Assembly: GCA_035578155.1 (NCBI GenBank)
Contig: JAPWDM010000003.1
Location: 71,812,963-71,876,962 of the forward strand
Reading direction: 5' to 3'
Source: Brachynemurus nebulosus
Lineage: Eukaryota; Arthropoda; Insecta; Neuroptera; Myrmeleontidae
Length of the DNA stretch: 64,000 nt
The notes under the pieces are model-generated. The model did not search any database, had not been told where the DNA came from, and worked only from the letters and a program-made list of their open reading frames with translations. Shown piece after piece: positions 1-12,779 of this stretch; the first letter of the stretch is position 1, and every line of letters starts with the position of its first letter. A program made the translations under genes and the position numbers.

Positions 1-3000
1 GATAGCAGCACTTGTCAGTAGTTTTAAATGTTTAACAATTAATAATTGGGCTTGAAGAAATTTTTTTTTATATTATAACTGAAAAGATTATAAGTTGTAT
101 AAGTAAACTTTTTTTATTTTATTTTTTACGCAATATTCAAAAAGTTATATAAAATTAAAAATAAATTCTTAAATTTAAACCGATAACGGGTTGACAGTTC
201 CCGAGTGCATATGTGACGTCATAATGTTTATTTGCCTGAAAATAAAATGTCTTTTTACTTTGAATTATTGTTGCTATGAAATTATTGCTTGCTAGTTGCT
301 ATAAACATTTTTGTAAATGAATATCTGAATATAATGACGTCACAGACATCACGATCTTTTTATTAGTAACTTGTTATGAATTCCATATTGTCATAGGTTT
401 ATAATATTTCCGTTATCAGTTTACTTTGTTGAAACTTGATAACAAAATCTAATAAATAAATTTTATTTGCTTACTTGCAGTAGTTATCTTTTTGTTCACT
501 AGTTCGCTCCTCTATTATGACAGGTCTCAAAAAACTTTTGTATTAATATTTTTTCATGACCTCATGAATTCTGTGCTACCGTACACCAATGAATACTACT
601 TACTATATTATACTACTAGACAAAGCGTAGAGCCAGTTTGTAGGCATTTTTCTTGGTGCAGGTAACAGGGTGAGAGGGGTGAGATTTAAGGAATATAACT
701 AATATAATGTCAATTTTTGAGCAAATGCGACTATAATTATTGCAGGACATAATTTGTATACGTACATATTTTGAAAATAAAGCGAATACCACTTTCTTTC
801 TTTCAAAATTTTGCAGTTTCTTCTCAAAAAAGTAAAATTTGACAATATTATATTTTGACAATAATTGTTTGAAAACGTCACTACGGATACAGTCGGTTAT
901 TGCATTGATTACTATATTACAGAATACTATTAGGTCGGAACTTGATCGTATCTGGCTGCCACAATGGGCCATTTTCTCAAAGTATGTAACAATCTGACAC
1001 TAGGGCGGTGGCACAGGTAAGTTGGGACTACAACTCTGATTGAAATTTTAATTTAAAAATTGCTATGTAATCGCATAAAAAGTTATTTAACACCAGGGCG
1101 GCGCCACGAGTTATTCGGAACGATATGTCTATAGTCGGAATATTAATTTCTAAAAAATAAACAGTATTCCTAGGTAACCGAATTAGAAAATTTCGTTGCA
1201 AAAGTGGAATTAACAGAAGATGATTTTTGGTTGGTTAAAGGGTTAAAGTAATATTGCGATCATAGAGATGTAATCTCAAATATTTTTTTCTCCGGCCTGG
1301 TGACAGATTGCTACATATTTTGAGAAAATGGCTCATTATACATTTATATAATTAGTCTATATAGTATATAATATGTTCATTGGTTTGTGTGTGCTACCTT
1401 TTTTTAGGCTTCAAAAAACAAGAGATGTGTGAACGATTTTTACCGTATGACTGTGACACCAGTCTATATTTAAATCCGGTGAAGAAAGTGTTATACAGAA
1501 TGTGTGAAAATTTAAATATTGAAGAAACAAAAAAACTTATTTCAAAAGTAAATGATGACTTGGAAGCAAAAAAATTGATGAAAAAAGAAGTATATGATGA
1601 CCAGTATTTAGAAATTTATATTCTATATTGGGCTTCAATACAATATATAACGATCTCTGATAAAGCGATCGATTTAACGAATCTTCTGAAACTTTTAAAA
1701 CAATTAGCAATGGATATATATTATGAAAATTTAAAAAATACTCTAAAATGGGCGAATCGTAAATATAATCTTCCTGATCAGAAATGCATTGTTCGCGAAG
1801 GAAAATGTGACATAAAAGAGGAACCTAAACCATTTACGGGTCGAATAAATGACTCAAGTCAAAATGATGAAACAATGCCTTCGATGCAAAGCTCAACAGC
1901 TTGTTCGAGTATCGATCCAAATTCAGACAGTTCTGAAATTTACGAAATGGATCCAAAAAATGCGGGAATATTGATGATTATAAATCAGAAAAATTTTAAG
2001 AATGATCCAAATTCTAAGGAACAATATGATCCTAGGTATGGTACTAATAAGGATAAAGACAGGTTAATTAGCGTTTTTAGGAAATTTGGATTTCGAATTA
2101 TCACCCACGAAGATTTAACCCATAATGAAATTTTAACAAAAATTAAAGAGGGAATGGCTCAGTTCCGAGCGAGAGATTGTTGTTTCATTGTTGCAATATT
2201 ATCGCATGGAAAAGAAGGTATAGTTGCGTAATCATCTTTTTTATTTTTAGAAAATTATTACTGGATTTGATGATATTTGTGGTTTAATTTATACTTCATT
2301 TTATATTATACTGTGTTATGACCAAAGGACCTGTAACAACAGAATTCACTTGAAGCAAATATTAGTTTCTATAGTGCTAATAGTAGTCAGTGGCGGCAGC
2401 AAAATCAAATATTTATGCCTACATACATCTACCATCCTTTACATACTTAATATGTAATGAAGTTTATCCATACCAATTAAGTTTCAAGCCTTTGTGTATA
2501 CATAGAATACCGTGAAATAAGAAAATGTTATTTTCGGATTCTAGGAATTTGAAGATAAATTCTGTCAGTTCAGAGTTAAATCTCATAATGTAAAAGCTGA
2601 ATTTTTTGTTCAAAAATTCACTAATAGTATACAAAAAAAAAAAAAAGATTCGGGTATTTTTCTTTTTATTCGGGATCCTTTGGGAACCTAAAATTACATA
2701 AAATGTTACTGCTTAATGTATATCGGCATATTAAGTACATTAGTACCGGAAAGAAGTTGGCGCCGAAAGTTGAAAAATCTTTTTGTTTTTTATATGGTTA
2801 AATTGCTCCCAAATTGCTCCTTTGAAATCAGTAATTGCTCCACTTGAAACTTAATTATTTAATTAGTTATTTATAAAGAAAAAAATTTTCCGTTATTTAA
2901 GTTATCAAAATCTCCCAAAATAATACTTTTTTATATAATTTCTTTACGTCAATAAATTGCTCCCAGTTTGCTCTCTTTAATTTAAAAGCTAAATCTTAAT

Positions 3001-6000
3001 TTTTTTGAATAATTATTAAAATATTTTTTTTTTTTTTAATGTTATTTAACTTGTCAAAATTCAATTATCCTTAAATATATGCAAACGACTTAAAGGTATA
3101 ATGGATTGCCTATACGTTTTAATAATACATAACCTAATTCATAATATTTTTTATTTTAATATATTTTAATTATTATTCAGAGAAATTAATAACTAACTCT
3201 TAAATTAGATGGAGCAAATTGGGAGCAATTTTTTGATATAAAGTAATTGTATAAAAATGTATTATTTGACAAGATTTTGATAATAGAAATAGTCAAACAA
3301 AAAAGTTTTTTTGTTTGTAAATAACTAATTAAGTTCCAGGTGAAGCAATTACTGATTCCAAAGGAGCAATTTGGGAGCAATTTAGCCATATAAAAAACAG
3401 AAAGATTTTCCAACTTTTGGCGCCAACTTCTTTCCAGTTACATTAGTACATGTGTAAATAATTTTTTAAAAAGTCGCCATTTATTTTAAATAATAACCAA
3501 AATCGACAGATTTACACATATTTTATAAAATTTTTTTAATATTATGACTGAAACTATGTGTATGAAAATATGCTCAATTCCTTAAAATGTAAGTTAAAAA
3601 AATTTATTATGATAAGGAATGTTGGAAATTTTTGATATTAAACTAAATTAAAAGCAAAATTATGTTTATTTATAAATGTCAAAAATAAATTTACCGGTAA
3701 AATGTTATAGACCGAGCGTTGACCGTCAAAAGTCTTACGTCATAAAACACAAGAAAATTTCTGTTAGAAAATTAAAGATTAGCAAAAAAGTAACACAATG
3801 CACTAGGGTTGCCTAATCCAAACTGGGCAATAAAGTCAAAAATTTAACAGTTTTATCAAGCTTTGACAGTTTTCTTAATTTATGAAATACAAAGGAAAAA
3901 TAATCAAAAATGTAGTAGATTACTATAGCAATTATTCAATTTAATTGATTTAAAAAAAAAAAAAAAACAATTCAGTAATTTATTTTTTTACCTATAACTA
4001 CATACAGATAAATACATCTTTGATTTCCTTATGATTTTATAGTCGCTCAGAGATCGAAATCGGTCATTGAGCGAAAAAAACAACCACAACGCGTTGTGGT
4101 CATTTAAAATCATCCACAACGCAAAATTCGTGTTGTGGCACTTATAAAAACAGCCACAACGCGTTGTGGCTAACAGAAAAAGACCACAACGCGAAATTCG
4201 CGTCGTGGCTTTCATAAGATTTGACCACAACGCGACGTGGTCATTTAAAAAAGCCACACCGCGTTCTGTACGATAATTTGATGCAGTTGCGGTACGACGG
4301 ACAAATTATTAGTCAACAGACGTATAGGCTTCAGAATGTCAACTAATAAAAGCGCTTCATCAAATTTTATTTTTTCATTATGATTTCATGATTTTACATT
4401 TGTAAATATAACAAAATTATTTCCCACATACTGAAATGAAAATTCGATCTTTTAAACAATACATAATCATACGATTAAAATCTGTTTAATTAAGTGCTCG
4501 AGGTGTCAGTATTTTTACCCGACTGCACCAGAAGAAAGGTAATTTATTGGAGGAAGTATAAAGGAAGCATAAGTAAGTATGTATGGTGATATGTATGCAT
4601 CTATGTATCCGACTATATCTGTTTTTGTGGTGCAGTCTGCAGCATAAACTTGACGGATTTTGGTAAATAAGGTGTTGTTGGATTCGGAAACCCGAAAATC
4701 CGTAGAAATAAAATTTGAAAAATGTGCTATAATTATTCGTATATACTGTAAAATTTTAATCAACTGTTGATGTGAATCATTTTGTATATATATTTACATT
4801 CCTATATACAAACCTATTGTGACTATAAAATCATAAGGAAATCAAAGATGTAAAAATATTTATCTGTATGTAGTTATAGGTAAAAAAATAAATTACTGAA
4901 TTATATTTTTTTTTTAAATCAATTAAATTGAATAATTGCTATAGTAATCTACTACATTTTTGATTATTTTTCCTTTGTATTTCATAAATTAAGAAAACTG
5001 TCAAAGCTTGAAAAAACTGTTAAATTTTTGACCTTATTGCCCAGTTTGGTTTAGGCAACCCTAGTGCATTGTGTTACTTTTTTGCTAATTTTTAATTTTC
5101 TAACAGAAATTTTCTTGTGTTTTATGACGTAAGACTTTTGACGGTCAACGCTCGGTCTATTATTTTTTCAAGTTTTTTTTTTTTTTTTTTTGTCTAATGA
5201 AATTTTTACATCTGTAAGGGTATGGAGGGTAGATATAAGGAGGACCATCACTGTATCAAAAAGTGTCCATAAATGGCGTAAATAGTGGCGGCGCTATTGT
5301 AGCAAAAGGGTAAATTTAGAGAAGTAAACAAGGAAAGAAAAACATCCGCGTTGTTACATAATTGTTGTTTTTTTATTATAATTGTTACATATAATTGTTT
5401 TATTATTTTAAAAATTTAAAAACTCAACACAATAAAATCACTAACAGACATTAAAAGTTCACGTAATTATGAATCACTTTCAACATGTTTCACAGCGATT
5501 TTTTTGTAGGTTATTAAACAGCACACTTCACTCCGTCGACAACTACAAAGTTCATTTCATACTCTTTTGCTACTCTAGCGCTATTCTGGCGAGTTTTTGA
5601 ACTGTTACTTAGTACTTATAAAACGGGATTTTTTGAACTATTTTTCTATTGTTTTCCGTACAAGATAGTCCTCCTTATATCTACTCTCCATACGTAACGG
5701 GGACAAGTTGTCGTAATACTTTTTTAAAGAAATTTAACCAAAAATATATTTTAAACAGTGAAAATAACTATTTTTCACAAGATTATTTTTTTAACTTACC
5801 AATACCAATATAGCGTCTTTTGGCTTCAATTTTATTTTTAAAACATAAGTTATCTTAGACAAAGAAATATTTATTGCCAATATACATGTTATTTATAGTG
5901 GTTGTCTTTTTTTAAGGGGTGCATAATAGGCATTTCTATAAAATATAAATTACAGGTCCTATGATTATGACTTGTTATTATTCAAGAAAATAAAGAATTT

Positions 6001-7226
6001 TTAAATAATGATAAAGATGGGGTGAATAGAAAAACCAACAATTTTTTGCGGTTAGTCTAGCTTTTAGTTTATAGCTTTAAGATGGTTGTATTTAAGTTTA
6101 TCACAAGTTACTATTAATAAGTAACAATAAATCATAAATTAATGTTTAAACTAGTACTACGTTAAGTAATTTTGTCATTAAATTGTGTTTACGTTCAAAA
6201 GGATAGTAAATTTCATATCCTAGGTCCCTTATTTATTAAAATTATGTAAAATTAATGTGATTTTTTTTTACAAATATCCGATGTATTTGCCTAAATTAAT
6301 AACCTAGGTTAAATTGAAACAGCTGTGGTGAAGTCACTGAAGTCAATAGAAAGTTAAATAGAGCTAATAGACACAAATAAGGGAAGAACAGAATTTGACG
6401 TACCAGGGCTGACCACTTTTAAGAATACTAAGTTACTATAATTTCAAATATACATGTATACGCACATTTTTTTTAAAATTTATTTGTTTCACAAATAGAG
6501 TTTCTGTATAATTATATATTGTCTTCAAAAGGCTTATTACATTAATTATTTCTGGGAAATTATTTTTTAAAGATTTGGTACTTGGAACGGATTGCTATGG
6601 TGTTCGATTGACCGCAATCGAAAACTGTGTTCAAGACAAAAAATTTATAAAATTACTAGGCAAACCGAAAATTTTAATTCTCCAAGCATGTCAAGGACTC
6701 GTAAGGCAGACGGGTATTTAAAAAAAGAAACATTTTTAATTGAAATCAAAAGGCCTTATTTAAATTGTTGTTATAGAAATTCTCCTCCCTGAAAGTGTTG
6801 TAAATAGCAATACTATTGACGAAATTGAAGAGACGCAAATGAATTTAGCACATGACGGTCCAGTACAGAGTGTACCAGAAAAGGCAGATTTTTTGGAAAT
6901 TTGTGCCTCCGTTAAGGGGTTTGCTGCTATCCGAGACCAGAAAAAAGGTTCCTGGTTTATTCAGACATTTTGTCAATTATTAGAAGAATTTGGTGAACGG
7001 TAATGATTTCAGGACATAATTTACAATGCAGTCTTTTACAGGAAAAACTTTTTTTTGTTGTAGAATACATCTGGAAGAAATAATTATCAAAACTAAAAGC
7101 AAAGTAGGGGACAAACGATGGGACAAATGGTGTATGGTACCTGAAAGTCGATCGACATTTAGAAAAAAATTATATTTTAAATCACTTTCGACTCCACTTG
7201 TTCAAAATGGAGGAAGTACTTCATGA
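1..7226 (+). CDS. Dredd: Dredd/caspase-8-like initiator caspase, copy A (5' exons beyond the left edge)
   Basis: Visible exons are 1-13 (3' end of an exon), 1408-2217, 6573-6713, 6777-6999 and 7064-7226. All junctions are GT-AG and in phase, giving 449 residues and a TGA stop. The long exon codes for the prodomain-p20 linker and most of p20. It holds DPRYGTNKDKDRL, with the Arg that would bind the P1 Asp, and SHG with the catalytic His. The next exon carries QACQG with the catalytic Cys. Then come a linker with possible cleavage Asp residues (NTID, AHD), the p10 motifs AAIR and GSWFIQTFC, and a terminal RKKLYF. QACQG and this layout match caspase-8/Dredd rather than the CARD caspase Dronc. 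In insects Dredd cleaves Imd and Relish; that role is inferred by family. The 4.4 kb intron 2218-6572 is swollen by several transposons. The start codon lies outside the window, although an internal ATG at 1425 also exists. Confidence 0.85.
964..1336. mobile_element. Foldback MITE in caspase A intron
   Basis: The ends are inverted repeats (ATGGGCCATTTTCTCAAA against the reverse complement of TTTGAGAAAATGGCTCAT). Inside are further inverted GGGCGGCGCC-type blocks. The same element sits at the equivalent place in copy B (14880-15496), so it was present before the duplication. Confidence 0.7.
2747..3439. mobile_element. Inverted-repeat MITE in caspase A intron
   Basis: Ends GGAAAGAAGTTGGCGCC and its inverted copy (one mismatch) bound about 690 bases. 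Inner blocks built on GGGAGCAATTT / AAATTGCTCCC are also inverted. A candidate TSD ACATTAGTAC lies at 2737-2746 and 3440-3449. It is absent from copy B. Confidence 0.75.
3709..5162. mobile_element. Long-arm foldback element with palindrome array
   Basis: Arms of about 340 bases, 3709-4050 and 4815-5162, are near-perfect inverted repeats starting TAGACCGAGCGTTGACCGTC. TTA flanks both outer ends, suggesting a 3-base target duplication as in PIF/Harbinger elements. The 760-base core holds an array of palindromes at 4078-4262. No transposase frame is recognisable. It is absent from copy B. Confidence 0.8.
4078..4262. repeat. Array of CCACAACGCG palindromes
   Basis: Five to six units of CCACAACGCGTTGTGG or its half-site with AAATTC spacers are spaced by roughly 35-40 bases. 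Each full unit is a perfect 16-base palindrome containing CGCG, which stands out in this AT-rich DNA. Function is unknown. Confidence 0.75.
5220..5693. mobile_element. Inverted-repeat MITE
   Basis: Ends GTATGGAGGGTAGATATAAG and its inverted copy with one mismatch (5668-5693) bound about 475 bases without a coding frame. It is absent from copy B. Confidence 0.7.
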
Positions 7227-7677
7227 CCCTTAACGATTTTGTGTTTTTGTTAATCATGTTTTTAAATGTTTTAAATTCTGTACAATTTTATTAATGAATT
7301 TTATTAAATTATTTTTTATATGTTTAACTACTTGTTCTTTTTATTCAGACTAAGAAACTCAACCTTGTTTTGACTATTCTAATAATTTTGTTGTGAATTT
7401 TTTTTGAAATTATGTGTATTTGTATCGTACCTAATAATTTTTTTTTCGTCGAAATTTTTTATAGTTTAAAAATATTGAAAGTTCTAAATTTATTATTTTT
7501 TAGTAAAGATAAATTATTTTTTAGTAAAGATTTATTATTTTTTACTAAATTTATTATTATTTAGTAAAGATAATTTGGAATCCGACAGAGAAAAATGTCT
7601 CGTAACGTTACAAAACAGAGCTTGTATTGTTACAAAACAGAGGGTTCTGATGTAATTCGACAAGATATTTAAGACGG

Positions 7678-7700
7678 TTTATTTATTTTATTTTATGTAT

Positions 7701-7739
<39 letters not shown>

Positions 7740-7743
7740 TTTT
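7678..7743. repeat. (TTTA)n microsatellite
   Basis: About fourteen tandem TTTA/ATTT units lie just after the caspase A stop. Copy B has no such expansion at the matching position near 19545. Confidence 0.9.
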
Positions 7744-10216
7744 GAATTTAAGCTCTTGGTTTGTAACGGTGCGAGGTAAGCTTCATTTTGTACCATTAAC
7801 TAAACTAGGCAGAATACCAATGACAAAGTATATAAAAGGTAAATTTATACTTGTTACGTAATTTGTTAAAGCGGGTGTGTCTTTGTTAAGTAAGCACCGG
7901 ACATATCGACATGAAATTGTTCGGATCATTATAAAATTTCAACTTTTGAATAATAAAAATCGAGTACTCGAGATATTGGTTGGTTTTGGGCAAAATAAGT
8001 TTAATGCATGTTTTGGTTAATTTGTTATATTCCGAGCATTCATGTTGGTGTACTTTCACTTCATTGTTGTGGACTATTATGTTAGTAAAATGGTGGCCGT
8101 TCAAAATTTTTTATAGATTAAAGGAAAGTAAAAATATTTTTTAGATAAAAATATCGTAACAATTTCTCTAATAATAAATTGCGTTATATAATAATTTCAT
8201 TGAACGATTTGTGTAATAAAGAAAATCGACGCAAAAGCCACTCCGTGTTTTCTGTCCAATTGTTTATACGACCGTAGCTCAATTAAAAATGCGCGGGTTT
8301 TATAAGGATTAGTTTTTACATACTATCAATATAGCATAAAAAAAAACTAATACATATTGACATTAACCGATAATGAATGGTTAATTCTAAACTATTTATT
8401 GACAACTATTATAATGACTCGAATTTATGATAGTTGTTCAGATCAAATCAGAATGGCAGGAGATCCCCGTATTTTGGGCGTATTACTTTTTAGTGTATTT
8501 AAATCGTTAGATATGAACCAAACATGTGTTTGTTTAAATTTTTATTGCATCAAGTACTTGAAATCGCTATATGTATTTCACATTTTAATCTTCCATTAAT
8601 ATTATTTTACTATTTTACAGTAAAACGTTACTATAAAATTTGTGTCTTGTTACTTTTGTCTATGCGGTTCTCTGTGAAGAAAAAGAATGACCTCAAAGAT
8701 ATCTTTAACTCAGAGAGAAAGTTTAACTCAAAGAGATAACGTTGAGTTTATAATATAAAAATGACTATTTAATTATCCTATTTTTTATTATATTTAGAGA
8801 AACTATTCTAAATTTAATTGCATCTTCCGCTTTGACCGAAAGTTTCGATGCTACCCAAACATCGGTTTCATTTTCGACTTCAGTCGCCAAACTGACCTTC
8901 GGTCGGACACTAGTTAAAAGATTATGGGATTTTATGCAGCTGCGCATGTTATTGACACGATAGTAGCGCGGCAGAAAAATCAGAAAGCTAACTCGATGTC
9001 AATTGATGAAGTGCGCATACATTCGACTAAACAGTCGATCTGCTGTAACCGTGGTAACCGTTTTGTCTTATTTATGATTGGTTAAATCAAAGAGGATTAT
9101 GCACGAATTAAAATACGGACGGTACAAAACAGCATTTTTGAATTTTTTAAAAATGGGAACAATTTGGTTGAAATAGTCAACAAAATTTGAATAAGGAATG
9201 AGGATAAGAGAAATAGTCAGAGAATCGTAAATGAAAATTGCAGAAAAACCTGTATAGTCGGCTTGGAGATCAAACTTTGCTTACCAGGCCAAGTATTATT
9301 ATTTTAATATGTTCAACCGCTTCACGATTTCGTAAATTAATATACATGTAACATGATTTTTTAATTGGTTTTACTGTAATTAATTGAAGGTTTTTGTTTA
9401 GTACTTAGTAATTTAATTAATTAATTGGTTGGGCCAGTATACGAAAATTATTTTTTGCATGATTAAAAATAAAAGTGGTTGCAAGATGTGAAAATTGATA
9501 ACAATGATACACAATTCAAAATGCTTTTTATTATCTTGAAAAAATAAAATAACATATCAATTATTATTAATTTCCATTTCAGCGTTAATTTCGTTGGTGA
9601 AATTAACATTACATAGGTACAACCAGCAGTTGTTGTAAATATGTGATATTAAGTTATTGTTGTAAAAATTTTTAATTGTAGATAATTAGTATTAGTTTAT
9701 TTGGATTAGTTTTACATTGCAAAAGGTAAGACACTTTTTCATTTGAAATTAATTTGCTTAAAAACTCCCCTAAAGTGTTAAAACAAAGACAAAAACAATT
9801 AATGAAACAATTAAAACGAAAACTTAAAAATTCGATTACAATAGTTTACATTACAATACATTTTTTTGGTTGCTAAGACGAATTTTTTTTTGTACGTGCA
9901 CTAATACCATTCTTTTGCTCATCTTTGGGTACTTCGTCTTTATCTAAGATCTTCGAATATAATATTATTTTTTTCATATCTTAATTATTACTTGAAAAAT
10001 CTATTGTAAACAGTTTCTGATAATGTAAAATGTTTAAGAAACATATACAATTTTATCATTGTAACAAAAAATATTTTTTTAAAAATTATTCCATTTGAAA
10101 CGCGACTTTTCAAAGTATGGCTTCCTTTAACAGTACCTATGTTTGGTCTATTACTTCTAAAGAAAAAACTTCAGTTTCAGCGTATTTATTAGGGAATATA
10201 GTAATATATTTTTGAT

Positions 10217-10795
10217 CAGGGTCGGCGCAAGGTTATTTGGCGTCCTAGGCGAAATATCTTTTGGCGCCCTCGAACTTGATAAACTTCTATTTAGCAATAA
10301 TAACAGTTAAAAGTCATACAATGAATCTTCAATTTATAATATTTAAAACCTTTTCAAAGGTATATTAACACAATTAAATCAGTACTTAATGCTTATTTAT
10401 TTACAATAAATTATTTATTAATAAATAATTAAACATTAGATCGTGTAATGTGAAATGTTGTTTTCCGACCACTTGACCAACCATGTAATGCAGATAAAAA
10501 TCGACACTTTTTTGATCATTAAAAAATATTTTAATAAAAATTCATAAAAAATATTTAAAAAAAATGTCGAATGACTCCTTTTTTAATATACTTTTATTAA
10601 TACAATGTATCTGATCAACCTTTTTGACATGAAAATACATAAATATTAAAGTCGTTTGGAAAGCGTTTAGTTAACACACATACGTACAGTGGCTTACAAA
10701 ATTTATAATTTTTACGTCCCCAGATTTTTGGCGCCCCTTAATTTCTGGCGTCCTAGGCGATCGAGTAGTTCGCCTATATGGTCGCACCGGCCCTA
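10217..10795. mobile_element. hAT-like MITE with 8-base TSD
   Basis: Ends CAGGGTCGGCGC and GCACCGGCCCTA are inverted. The flanks carry TTTTTGAT at 10209-10216 and 10796-10803. Copy B near 22970 has a single TTTTTGAT with no insert, a natural empty site. Related sequence recurs around 27609, 28495-28754 and 63690-63900. Confidence 0.85.
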
Positions 10796-11168
10796 TTTTT
10801 GATTTTGAAACAGAATTACGCAGATCAGTGGTATAGCTAGTTCTGAGTAGATTCTGTATCAAAATCTCTTGGGAAGCCTTTTTTGGAAAGTTAACAAAAA
10901 CAATAGCTTAAAAAAAATTGTTGCTTATATGCTGGTATAACTATAGCTCGAGGACTTTGTATCTCTGATACACCTAGCTGTTACAACGGCACACAAGGGC
11001 GCCCATATGATGATTTGAAGGCAGGGTTAAGGAGTATTTTTTTTGGATGACGAATAGCGATTTATTTGTAAGTAGCCATAAAATATTCCAATTTTGACCA
11101 TGTTGTAAAACTTTATCCTGTTGCTAAAATATTAGGCTACGTTAAAGAAAAAACACTTGACTACCCCT

Positions 11169-11510
11169 ACATTTAACGTTCCCCTAACAGCTAGTGGGTG
11201 GGAGCCGCGGCCCCTTTTGCCCCCCGAATATAGGCGCCTTTGATGGTACATACACCTCTGATAGTTTAAATGAATCTGTTCAAAATATTTTTATTCATTT
11301 GTTGCTATTTAAATTTTTTTACTATTATTTACTTTTTTTACACTTAACGTTTCCTTAACAGCTGGGGGGTGGGAGCCGCGGCCCCCCTTACCCCCGAGTA
11401 TGGGCGCCATTGATGGTACATATGCCTCTGACAGAATAAATGAATCTTAAAAATACTTTTTTTCACTTGTTGCTATTTAAATTTTTTAGCTATTATTATT
11501 TTTGTTTTTG
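11169..11510. repeat. 171-base tandem duplication, copy A only
   Basis: Two units start ACATTTAACG (11169) and ACACTTAACG (11340). Both carry the GC-rich block GGGTGGGAGCCGCGGCCCC. Copy B has one unit (from about 23326). The units differ at many bases, so the tandem step is old or copy B lost one. Confidence 0.75.
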
Positions 11511-11824
11511 TTTTGATGCAAGTACCACTTTTATATTAAGAAAATTTACGAAATTTTTCCGAAACAAACTTTAATTCAAAATAAAAATCAAAGCAATTAA
11601 TAATTTTATGTATTTGCAAATTAGTTTCTTAAGCTATAACAGACTGACTTATACACCAGAAAAGTTCTTTTTGATGATCAACTTTAGAAGTTTTCAAAAA
11701 TATTTTCCCGTCTAGTAAGAAAATTTATCTTAGATACGCTTAACTTCTAAAATATTTATATAACTAACAGAGTACAAGACTTTTCATCGCAACTTTTGTT
11801 ATCTTAAAATACTTTTTTTTCTAG

Positions 11825-12040
11825 GATATTATGGAGAAATTACTCGAAGAATCTACAAATTTTTTCTCATTTTTAATGTACGATTCGCCAAATTGTACAG
11901 TCGACTTAGGAGCGGACGATATGCCGGGTGATATATTTACCCAAGCACAACGACTTCATCGTGCTATATTATTACACATCTTTTGCGGAGAATATTGTTT
12001 TGCCTTACTGGCTATAGTTTGTAATGACTTTTTTCTACCG
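11825..12040 (+). pseudogene. Truncated duplicate of the SLC24/NCKX exon
   Basis: After a conserved CTAG acceptor this codes for the same start as the exon at 23800: [12 protein letters not shown], then a cysteine-bearing stretch, [11 protein letters not shown] and the first hydrophobic segment through NDFFLP. At base 12040 the match breaks in mid-exon and the frame runs on to a stop at 12065-12067 (ending RYLQKTTF). No further exchanger exons follow before the caspase copy B exons. I read it as a dead fragment left by the segmental duplication. It could still be transcribed. Confidence 0.8.
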
Positions 12041-12779
12041 AGGTATTTACAAAAAACCACATTTTGAATGAATGGTAAGTCCTCAGACTAGAGTTATTTG
12101 GCTGGGTTGTCAGGAAAGGTTTCAGACAAATATAAAATTGTATTTAGAGTTCATTTCAAATGGGTTGACCTTGTTATTATTGAATTTATGTAAGAAAAAG
12201 GGTCAAGTTATTTGAAATGAGTTCTACATAAAATTTAAACAAGTATAAAACTCTGAATGAAAAATGCACACAAGCTCTCGTTCTATTAGTAAACAGCAGT
12301 ATCAAAACAAATTCGATAATGTACAGTTGTGTACAGCATTAAATTGACAGATAATTGTTAAAGCATTCGAAATTCGATTATCAGACATTTATCTATTTCT
12401 ACTATTCAATTTAATTAATGAATACCTTATAATAAAACTTAAAATATTGCTTCATTCAGTTTCATATTGTTTAAATATTTATTAAACTTGTAAAAATATT
12501 TTTGTAGGATATTGTAATTCCATTTTATCTGCTGACTAATTTTTGCATAATATAAAATGTATAGATAAACAGTTCTTGGGGGGATTACCCAGGATTACCT
12601 CTGCTGTTATAATTGTCAAATAGATTAAAGTAAGTATTACAACTTATAAAATTTTACTTTTGTCTACTGGCATGTGGGAATGGGAAGTGGTCATATCATT
12701 ATTTTTTTCATGTATTTTTACGTATTTTTTTAATGTAGTAAATAAAAATAAAATTAATACGGTTAATACGGTTAATACT

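Larger units (their letters stand above)
7227..11824. other. Spacer between caspase A and the exchanger fragment
   Basis: Apart from the listed repeats I see no supported gene. The stretch is alignable with 18792-23799. A 61-codon open frame (8414-8599, matching 20550-20735) is present in both copies but does not look conserved as protein. Confidence 0.5.
1..12040 (+). repeat. Segmental duplication, copy A
   Basis: Starting from the first base, this stretch matches 13991-24015 in the same order and orientation: the caspase exon end, introns and last exons, the intergenic spacer, and the start of an SLC24 exon. Homology stops inside that exon at about 12040. The left limit is outside the window. 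Copy A is about 2 kb longer because of elements at 2747-3439, 3709-5162, 5220-5693 and 10217-10795. Confidence 0.9.

Noticed and set aside
4515..4763. 82-codon minus-strand frame in the foldback element core, considered as a transposase
   Set aside because: No motif of any transposase family is visible and the frame is short.
8414..8599. Open frame MTRIYDSCSDQ... present in both duplication copies (also 20550-20735), possibly the missing exchanger exon
   Set aside because: By eye there are as many replacement as silent differences between copies, it is not like the SLC24 N-terminus, and no convincing donor joins it in phase to the next exon.
12660..12779. Upstream in-frame ATG extension of caspase B
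   Set aside because: It would add a hydrophobic, repeat-derived stretch (INTVNTVNT) not expected in a cytosolic Dredd prodomain.
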